NCBI GenBank assembly: GCA_947503585.1
Contig: CANNEJ010000091.1
Span: 1-6,464, forward strand
DNA: 6,464 nucleotides
Direction of reading: 5' to 3'
Source of the DNA: Anaerolineales bacterium
GTDB lineage: Bacteria > Chloroflexota > Anaerolineae > Anaerolineales > UBA11657
The notes beneath the pieces are model-generated. The model was given only the letters and a program-made list of their open reading frames with translations. It had not been told where the DNA came from and searched no databases. Positions 1-4,567 of this stretch are shown here, one piece after another. Within the stretch, counting starts at the first letter, position 1. Each line of letters starts with the position of its first letter. The position numbers and the translations under genes are program-made.

Positions 1-240
1 GTCTGCCGTGGCCTCGGCGGAGTTCATCACCTCTGCACTGCTCACTACAACTCCATGCTTGCCAAGCCGCGCCACGTACTGGTCAATCGTCAAGCCGGCA
101 TTATTGGTGGCCAGCACAAACGCGCGTCGGGTTGACCGCAGCGCTGCAAAAAACGGCACCAAGCCCGGCAGCGGCGTCTGGCCTTCCCATAGCACGCCAT
201 CCATATCGATGATTAAATTTCGCCAGCGGGAAAAATCCAT
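1..240 (-). CDS. HAD-superfamily hydrolase, class IIA (NagD-like), N-terminal part
   Basis: Reading leftward from an ATG at 240, the frame stays open to the window edge and gives 80 residues; the C-terminus is missing. The start MDFSRWRNLIIDMDGVLWEG carries HAD motif I, DMDGVLW, with the nucleophile and acid/base aspartates at residues 12 and 14. Motif II is in FVLATNNAG (Thr45). DMDGVLW followed at once by a 'G..PLPG' segment and the ATNN motif is typical of the class IIA (NagD, 4-nitrophenylphosphatase, phosphoglycolate phosphatase-like) group, which dephosphorylates small cytoplasmic phosphometabolites; the substrate cannot be told here. The start is firm: an in-frame TAG lies 16-18 nt upstream of the ATG and a purine-rich GAGAGG sits about 10 nt before it. 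It follows clpP by 80 nt, with a possible terminator between, so co-transcription with clpP is uncertain. Confidence 0.85.
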   Translation of the reverse strand, partial: MDFSRWRNLIIDMDGVLWEGQTPLPGLVPFFAALRSTRRAFVLATNNAGLTIDQYVARLGKHGVVVSSAEVMNSAEATAD

Positions 241-264
241 TCTCTGCCTGCCTCTCTAAATCAA

Positions 265-291
265 ATGGGGCCGCCCCCCGAGCCGCCCCAT
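265..291 (-). terminator. possible intrinsic terminator after clpP
   Basis: In the minus-strand transcript a 7-bp perfect stem, AUGGGGC/GCCCCAU, encloses a 13-nt G-rich loop. It lies 29 nt past the clpP stop and is followed by UUGAUUUAG, an interrupted U-tract. The GC-rich stem plus the position favour a terminator or attenuator for the tig-clpP transcript. The U-run is weak and the loop is large, so this is tentative; the ribosome binding site of the next gene comes right after it. Confidence 0.4.
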
Positions 292-320
292 CAGCGCGAA
301 ACCGTTGCCAGCCGCTGCGC

Positions 321-956
321 TTACTTCTCGGGCGCGCTCCCGTTCTTCTTTGCATCCTCACCGCCCAAGGTGGAGTGGCTGAGCGTCTGATCAATCAATC
401 CGTACTTTATCGCCATGTCCGCGTCCATCCACATATCCCGGTCTGTGTCGCGCTCAATTACTTCCAATGACTGTCCGGTGTGATGGCCCAAGATGCCGTT
501 GAGCTTCGCACGCAATCGCAAAATTTCGCGCGCCTGAATTTCAATATCAGAGGCCTGGCCCTGCGCGCCGCCCAAGGGCTGATGCAGATGGATGGTTGCA
601 TTGGGCAGCGCATAGCGCAATCCTTTGCGGCCGGCGGTGAGCAGTACCGTGCCAAAGGACGCCGTGACGCCGACTGCATAAGTGGCAATCGGTGCGCGCA
701 CCATTTGCATTGTGTCGTACACGGCCAGCCCGGCGTAAATTCCGCCGCCGGGGCTGTTGATGTACATGTTGATCTGCTTTTCCGGATCCTGTTGGTCTAG
801 AAACAAGAGCTGGGCCACAATCAGATTTGCAACCTGATCATTTATGCCGGAGCCCACAAACAAAATCCGCTCCTTGAGCAGCAGCGAATAAATATCGTAC
901 GCACGCTCGCCCCGACCGGTTGTCTCAATCACCATCGGTATCAAATAGTCACTCAT
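321..956 (-). CDS. clpP: ATP-dependent Clp protease proteolytic subunit ClpP
   Basis: This 211-residue protein matches ClpP over its full length. The start (IPMVIETTGRGERAYDIYS) equals the mature N-terminus of E. coli ClpP after its propeptide, so there is only a very short leader. The catalytic triad aligns as Ser100 (in GVTASFG), His125 (in LHQPLGG) and Asp174 (in RDTDRD). The oxyanion-loop motif NSPGGG is at 67-72 and the handle-region signature QASDIEIQAREIL at about 134-146. ClpP forms a tetradecameric cytoplasmic serine protease fed by Clp/Hsp100 ATPases. AGGAG ends 8 nt before the ATG and fixes the start. The gene begins 36 nt after tig, so the two are probably one operon. No clpX follows; the next gene encodes a HAD hydrolase. 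The nucleophile motif ASFGT differs from the usual ASMGA, and there is a short polar tail (about residues 198-211). Confidence 0.97.
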   Translation of the reverse strand: MSDYLIPMVIETTGRGERAYDIYSLLLKERILFVGSGINDQVANLIVAQLLFLDQQDPEKQINMYINSPGGGIYAGLAVYDTMQMVRAPIATYAVGVTASFGTVLLTAGRKGLRYALPNATIHLHQPLGGAQGQASDIEIQAREILRLRAKLNGILGHHTGQSLEVIERDTDRDMWMDADMAIKYGLIDQTLSHSTLGGEDAKKNGSAPEK

Positions 957-992
957 TGATTTTTCTCCTGCTATACAGTGGTTGGGCTGAGT

Positions 993-2366
993 TTACCCAG
1001 CATCAGGCGCGCCGCCCACGGGCGCCGCTGTGCCGGCAGCGTGCACAGTTTCCCCCGCAGCCAGCCGCGGCTCGCCCTTGGCAATCGAGACCAAGAGCTC
1101 AAGCGCCTGCTCACCCAGCAGGTCGCGCTCGATGCGCATGCGACCACGTTCACTGCCCAAAATCGGGCGCACGCGCGCCGCAGATTCGCCGTAGCCAATC
1201 GCCATGCGCTCAATGCGCGCATCAATACCAGCCGGATCTACGGCAAGGTTTTCGGTCTTCACCACCTGCCCGAGCAGCAGCGAACGCCGCAGCCGTTCGT
1301 TTGCTTCCGGCTCAAGTTCCTTCATAAAATCAGCGGGCTCTTTTTTGAGGGTCTTGAGATAGTCCGGCAGCGTGATGCCCATCGAGCGCAGGTAGCTGTC
1401 GCGTGATTTGGCAAGATCTTCCACTTCTTCGCGCAGCATGGCGGGCGGGAACTGCACGCTGGCCCCGGCCAGCACGGCATCCAACACCTGCCGTTGATAT
1501 GCGTTAGCGCCTTCCGCTTCTGCCTGGCGTTGCAGCTCTGTGCGCAGCGCCACGCGCAAATCCAAGAGAGTCTCATATTTGGCATCCACCAGCACCGCAA
1601 AATCATTGTCGAGTGCGGGCAGCGTGCGGCTCTTGATACCGCGGCATGTCACTTCGCATTTCACATTTTTGCCGCGCAAGCCTTCATCCGAATAATCGGC
1701 GGGAAACGCCAGCTCAAAAGTGCGCGTCTCGCCGGCGCTAATGCCCACCACTTCGTTTGCAAAACCCGGCATGGGGTAATTCCCGGTTGTCTCCAGCAGC
1801 ACCTGTTGATCCGTGTTGTTAAAGAGCTGCGCCTCGCCTTCCGGCGGAGCGTCCGCCAGCACCCCGGAAAAATCAAGCGTCGCAACATTATTCAGTTCAG
1901 CCGGCCGCTCCACCGGCTCCAGCAAAGCATGGCCGGCGCGCAAGCGTTCCAGCGCAGCATTCAATGCCTCATCTTGCACTTGCGCCGCCTCAAACTGTAC
2001 GCGCACCGCCCGATAAGCGCCAAGCTCCACCTGCGGCAGCAGTGGCACCACAAAGGTGAACTTCAGTGGATCGTGTGCAATCTCCACCAACTCACCTGTC
2101 GCCGACGGCTCCACATGGGTCAGCTCGAGCGCTTCTTTGTAAATCTCGCTGCCCAAGCTATCCACCGCTTGCTCGGTAACAGCTGCTTCGCCAACTTGAT
2201 TGACAACAACCGCGTAGGGCGCTTTGCCCTTGCGGAAGCCGGGAATATTGAGGCGACCGGACAACTTGCGGGCGGCTGCCTGCTTGGCGCGCTGCAGGCG
2301 CTCCGCATCAACTTCCACAGTCAGCTTCAGCTGGCATGGCTCAATTGCTTGGGTATCAATATTCAT
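993..2366 (-). CDS. tig: trigger factor (ribosome-associated chaperone / peptidyl-prolyl isomerase)
   Basis: The 457-residue product has the three-part trigger factor layout. The N-terminal ribosome-binding domain (about 1-120) carries the signature GFRKGKAP at 43-50, which contacts the ribosome near the peptide exit. An FKBP-type prolyl isomerase domain lies at about 159-246 (NNVATLDFSGVL, PMPGF, FPADYSDEGLRGK). The rest, about 250-430, is the helical SurA-like chaperone body. The tail past about 432 is rich in Ala and Gly and looks disordered. The length is somewhat above the 432 residues of E. coli. Trigger factor binds nascent chains on the ribosome. The ATG at 2366 begins the family-typical start; the upstream sequence has only a weak purine patch (AGAGA about 10 nt before). 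It lies upstream of clpP with a 36-nt gap, the common tig-clpP order, and downstream of tRNA-Leu by 145 nt. Confidence 0.96.
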   Translation of the reverse strand: MNIDTQAIEPCQLKLTVEVDAERLQRAKQAAARKLSGRLNIPGFRKGKAPYAVVVNQVGEAAVTEQAVDSLGSEIYKEALELTHVEPSATGELVEIAHDPLKFTFVVPLLPQVELGAYRAVRVQFEAAQVQDEALNAALERLRAGHALLEPVERPAELNNVATLDFSGVLADAPPEGEAQLFNNTDQQVLLETTGNYPMPGFANEVVGISAGETRTFELAFPADYSDEGLRGKNVKCEVTCRGIKSRTLPALDNDFAVLVDAKYETLLDLRVALRTELQRQAEAEGANAYQRQVLDAVLAGASVQFPPAMLREEVEDLAKSRDSYLRSMGITLPDYLKTLKKEPADFMKELEPEANERLRRSLLLGQVVKTENLAVDPAGIDARIERMAIGYGESAARVRPILGSERGRMRIERDLLGEQALELLVSIAKGEPRLAAGETVHAAGTAAPVGGAPDAG

Positions 2367-2433
2367 TCAGCAGGTTCTCTGGCAGCCGCGCAGGCACTTC
2401 GATGCCCACACGCAAGCCTGGGTTCTAGGGGTT

Positions 2434-2462
2434 AATTTAGGGCGGAGAAATGGCGCTGTTAC
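2434..2462 (-). promoter_or_regulatory. weak candidate promoter for tig
   Basis: On the minus strand GTAACA (2462-2457; 4 of 6 matches to TTGACA) and TAAATT (2439-2434; 4 of 6 matches to TATAAT) are spaced by exactly 17 nt. This would start transcription near 2427 and leave a leader of about 60 nt before tig. The -35 overlaps one arm of the hairpin at 2454-2485. Both boxes are poor matches, so tig may instead be read through from the tRNA-Leu promoter. Confidence 0.22.
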
Positions 2463-2485
2463 ACCGCAAAGGCGCTGCAACAGCG
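2454..2485 (-). repeat. 14-position imperfect stem-loop between tRNA-Leu and tig
   Basis: CGCTGTT (2454-2460) and AACAGCG (2479-2485) form a perfect 7-bp outer stem that continues inward through CA/TG and CGC/GCG pairs to a 4-nt loop (CUUU in the minus-strand RNA). In that RNA 13 of 14 positions pair, counting one G-U wobble, with a single G-G mismatch. On the plus strand the wobble becomes an A-C mismatch, so the structure fits minus-strand RNA better. No U-run follows it on the minus strand, so it is not a classical terminator. It could act as a 3' processing or stability element for the tRNA precursor, or as part of the tig leader. Confidence 0.5.
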
Positions 2486-2511
2486 GGCGAAACTTTTTTG
2501 ACCCTGGGTAA

Positions 2512-2594
2512 TGGGGAAGACGGGATTTGAACCCGTACGGGTATTACCCACGTGATCCTAAGTCACGCTCGTCTGCCAATTCCGACACTCCCCC
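2512..2594 (-). tRNA. tRNA-Leu (anticodon UAG)
   Basis: The minus strand folds into an 83-nt class II tRNA. The acceptor stem GGGGGAG pairs with CTTCCCC (one G-U) and the discriminator base is A. The usual TG at positions 8-9 is followed by D-arm TCG/CGA around the loop GAATTGGCAGA. The anticodon stem CGTGA/TCACG holds the loop CTTAGGA, giving anticodon TAG, which reads CUA and probably other CUN leucine codons. The long variable arm GGGT-AAT-ACCC is diagnostic of Leu/Ser/Tyr types. The T-arm is ACGGG-TTCAAAT-CCCGT. The 3' CCA is not encoded (ATTACCC follows), so it must be added by nucleotidyltransferase. The 5' 51 nt are shared with the end of the upstream HAD-DinB gene. Confidence 0.96.
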
Positions 2595-3809
2595 ATGCCG
2601 CGCAAGTATAGCATTCACGGTTGCGCGAGCCTGCGCCACATGCGCGCGATCATGCTCGACGGCAATGGCGGCCAGCTCGCATAAGCGCGTGGGCCCGAAG
2701 ACGGTGTGGCGCGCGGGGCGCTGCCATTCGGTGGCGGGCAGTGCCTGCAGGCGCGCAACCATCGCCTGCCGCGCCGCCATGTAAACAAGCATAGTTTCAA
2801 CCGGGTCTGAGGCATTGTAAGCGCGGTCCACCACCCACTGATTCGTGTCACCGCGCACGATAAATGGATTTTGCTCGGCCAGCACCTGCGCTTGCTGCGG
2901 CAGTACAACCTCAATTTCGGTGTCGCGCAAGTGGCACAGAATTTCCAGCGGTGACCACTCCTGCGGGTCGCCGCGTTCAGACCATTGCGCCTCAGGCAGC
3001 ACGCAGAGCGCAGCTTGCAGCGCAGCCGGGGTTGCGCGCAGGCAGGGCAGCAGCGCAGGCGGATCAAGTTTTTCCGGTACAACAGCATCCAGCCTTCCGG
3101 CTTCACGAACCCATACAAAAAAGTCCGCGAGGCTGCCCTGGCCGGCCGGCGCCAGCCCGCCTTGCGGCAGCAGCTGGCCGGGCGGCGCAACCCAGTACGC
3201 CGTGGCACCCAGCTGCAGCGCCGGCGCAATGTCCAGCGCATAGTCATTGCCAATCACCATCACCTCTGCCGGGCGCCGCCCGAGTACCGCAAGCACCTCT
3301 GCCCAATACTCGGCGGTTGGCTTGGCAAAGTGGGCGCACTCGTAAGAGGTGACAAGGCGATAGGAGAACTCAGCCTCGCCCACGCCGGCCCATTCGAGGC
3401 GCTGTGAAACCGCAGTGTGCGGAAAGAGCGGGTTAGTGGCGATGGCCACTTCCAAGCCGGCTTGCTGTGCCCACTGCATCACAGTGCGCGCTAAAGGCAG
3501 CGGGCGGCTGTGCGTGCGCAATGCGGGGAAGCTCTGGCTGTAGAAGCGGCGCAGCTCAGCGTCCTGCTCCGCCTCGCTGGTGCCCAGCTCGGCATAGAAG
3601 CGCTCGCCGAAAACTGTTTTCAGGCTGCGCGCCGCATCCAGGTTTTGCGTCATCGCATGCACCCCGGACATCAATGCGCGGCCAAAGCGCTCCGGCGCAA
3701 AACGCGGCTCCATGTGCAGCGCCAGCCGCTGGGTATACGCACGCACAAACTCATTTTCATCAAGGTCCAGCAGCGTGCCGTCCAGATCAAACAGCAGAGT
3801 CTTAATCAT
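2544..3809 (-). CDS. HAD-family hydrolase fused to a DinB-like domain
   Basis: The 421-residue protein has two domains. Residues 1-235 are a HAD phosphatase: motif I DLDGT (Asp8, Asp10), a helical cap at about 15-100, motif II ATN (Thr125), motif III Lys163 in AKPTAEYW and motif IV GNDYALD (Asp189, Asp193). Residues about 250-403 look like a DinB/DinB_2 four-helix domain. The candidate metal-binding histidines are His293 in the 'WSPLEILCHLRD' helix and His386 and His390 in the last helix (EHDRAH). DinB-like proteins are often thiol-dependent transferases or hydrolases, but the reaction here is unknown. The ATG at 3809 starts directly at the HAD strand (MIKTLLFDLDGT) without a clear Shine-Dalgarno sequence. 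The last 16-17 residues (from about GGVSELADERDLGSRG) come from tRNA-Leu sequence, and the stop lies in the tRNA variable arm. It follows efp by 141 nt. Confidence 0.85.
   Translation of the reverse strand: MIKTLLFDLDGTLLDLDENEFVRAYTQRLALHMEPRFAPERFGRALMSGVHAMTQNLDAARSLKTVFGERFYAELGTSEAEQDAELRRFYSQSFPALRTHSRPLPLARTVMQWAQQAGLEVAIATNPLFPHTAVSQRLEWAGVGEAEFSYRLVTSYECAHFAKPTAEYWAEVLAVLGRRPAEVMVIGNDYALDIAPALQLGATAYWVAPPGQLLPQGGLAPAGQGSLADFFVWVREAGRLDAVVPEKLDPPALLPCLRATPAALQAALCVLPEAQWSERGDPQEWSPLEILCHLRDTEIEVVLPQQAQVLAEQNPFIVRGDTNQWVVDRAYNASDPVETMLVYMAARQAMVARLQALPATEWQRPARHTVFGPTRLCELAAIAVEHDRAHVAQARATVNAILARHGGVSELADERDLGSRG
2605..2613 (-). promoter_or_regulatory. candidate extended -10 promoter for tRNA-Leu, inside the HAD-DinB gene
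   Basis: The minus strand reads TGCTATACT, an extended -10 element (TGn plus TATACT, 5 of 6 matches to TATAAT). It ends 10 nt before the mature tRNA 5' end, so transcription would start about 3-5 nt ahead of the tRNA, a usual arrangement for tRNA genes. No good -35 is visible at 16-18 nt spacing, which an extended -10 can tolerate. The element lies within codons for the fusion protein's residues 399-402. It could drive the tRNA and perhaps tig-clpP independently of the upstream gene. Confidence 0.45.
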
Positions 3810-3839
3810 TTAACAAAGTACGCGGAATCAATTGAATGC

Positions 3840-3890
3840 ATCCAGGGCTGGATTTTTAGGCTCTTGAATTTTTTGGTTTGTGCAATCCAG
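3840..3890. repeat. ATCCAG/CTGGAT inverted-repeat cluster in the efp-HAD spacer
   Basis: Three copies of the same hexamer occur in alternating orientation: ATCCAG at 3840-3845, CTGGAT at 3848-3853 and ATCCAG at 3885-3890. The outer pair CTGGATT (3848-3854)/AATCCAG (3884-3890) can form a 7-bp stem with a 29-nt A/T-rich loop; the first two copies form a near-perfect palindrome with a 2-nt centre. It may be an operator, an alternative RNA fold or chance. No U-run terminator and no convincing promoter is visible in this 141-bp spacer. A 5-bp GCGCC/GGCGC hairpin also lies at 3904-3918. Confidence 0.35.
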
Positions 3891-3950
3891 CGCCGCCCGC
3901 CACGCGCCTGCTGGGCGCAAAATCGTGGCCGGAGAAATCGGGATTGCGGA

Positions 3951-4508
3951 TTACACGCGCGTCAGATAGTCGCCGGTGCGCGTGTCAACCCTGATGGTAT
4001 CGCCGGAACTCACAAATGCCGGCACCTGTACTTGCAGGCCTGTTGCGGTTTTGACGGCTTTGGTTACGCCCGTGGCTGTATCGCCGCGCACCGCCATTTC
4101 TGCCTCTACCACCAGCATATCCACGGTTACCGGCAGTTCAACCCCCAGCGCCTCACCCTCAAACTCGGTCAGATCCACCAACAGATTCTCCAGCAGATAA
4201 GGCAGCGCGTCTCCCAATACCTTTCCGTTCAAAACGGGCTGCTCAAAGGTGTCCACGTCCATAAAGTAATACAAATCACCCTCGCGATATAGATACTGCA
4301 CCTTGCGGTTGTCGAGGCGTACATTCTGCACGCGGTCACCGGAGGTGAAAGTGCGCTCCAAGGTGCTGCCCGTGCGCAGATTGCGGATTTTGACGCGAAT
4401 GGTGGCATTGCCGCGGCCGGGCTTGTTATGGGCGTATTCAAGCACGCGGTACAAACCACCGTCAAATATGAAGGTAACACCTTTGCGCAAATCATTAACA
4501 TCAATCAT
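3951..4508 (-). CDS. efp: elongation factor P
   Basis: The 185-residue product is a full-length EF-P with three beta-barrel domains: a KOW-like domain at about 1-63, an OB domain at about 66-126 and a C-terminal OB domain at about 130-185. The C-terminal signature TGLQVQVPAFVSSGDTIRVD and the ending RTGDYLTRV are typical. EF-P binds between the P and E sites and promotes peptide bonds at polyproline and similar stalls. The loop that reaches the peptidyl-transferase centre reads KPGRGNATIR, so the tip residue is Arg32 where E. coli has a beta-lysylated Lys34. No modification gene (epmA/epmB, earP or similar) is in the window. The ATG at 4508 is supported by AGGAT about 10 nt upstream and a strong -10 box just before it. 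It has its own promoter rather than depending on the membrane protein gene upstream. Confidence 0.97.
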   Translation of the reverse strand: MIDVNDLRKGVTFIFDGGLYRVLEYAHNKPGRGNATIRVKIRNLRTGSTLERTFTSGDRVQNVRLDNRKVQYLYREGDLYYFMDVDTFEQPVLNGKVLGDALPYLLENLLVDLTEFEGEALGVELPVTVDMLVVEAEMAVRGDTATGVTKAVKTATGLQVQVPAFVSSGDTIRVDTRTGDYLTRV

Positions 4509-4529
4509 ATGCTGGTTATCCTATTCATA

Positions 4530-4557
4530 ATTATATCCGCGCGAGCTGGCCGCAAAA
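4530..4557 (-). promoter_or_regulatory. candidate promoter for efp
   Basis: The minus strand has a perfect -10 hexamer TATAAT at 4535-4530, with a weak -35 candidate TTTTGC at 4557-4552 (16-nt spacing). Transcription would begin near 4523, giving a leader of roughly 15 nt that still contains the AGGAT ribosome-binding site. It lies in the 59-nt gap between the membrane protein stop and efp, and is an A/T-rich island in G+C-rich DNA. The -10 is convincing; the -35 is not. Confidence 0.55.
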
Positions 4558-4567
4558 CTAAAATGCG

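Noticed and set aside
1494..2435. A 313-codon plus-strand open frame opposite tig
   Set aside because: It is antisense to a clearly conserved trigger factor, its translation is rich in His, Gln and Arg with no recognisable motif, and it reflects codon bias of the real gene.
2454..2499. A plus-strand terminator: hairpin then TTTTTT at 2494-2499
   Set aside because: The T-run is 8 nt away from the stem, the plus-strand RNA pairs less well, and no plus-strand gene exists to be terminated.
2512..2594. tRNA-Leu as a phage or island attachment site
   Set aside because: No integrase gene and no repeat of the tRNA 3' end was seen in the window, and the flanking genes are housekeeping genes.
3510..4292. 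A 260-codon plus-strand open frame spanning parts of HAD-DinB, the spacer and efp
   Set aside because: It crosses two well-supported minus-strand genes and shows no domain-like sequence.
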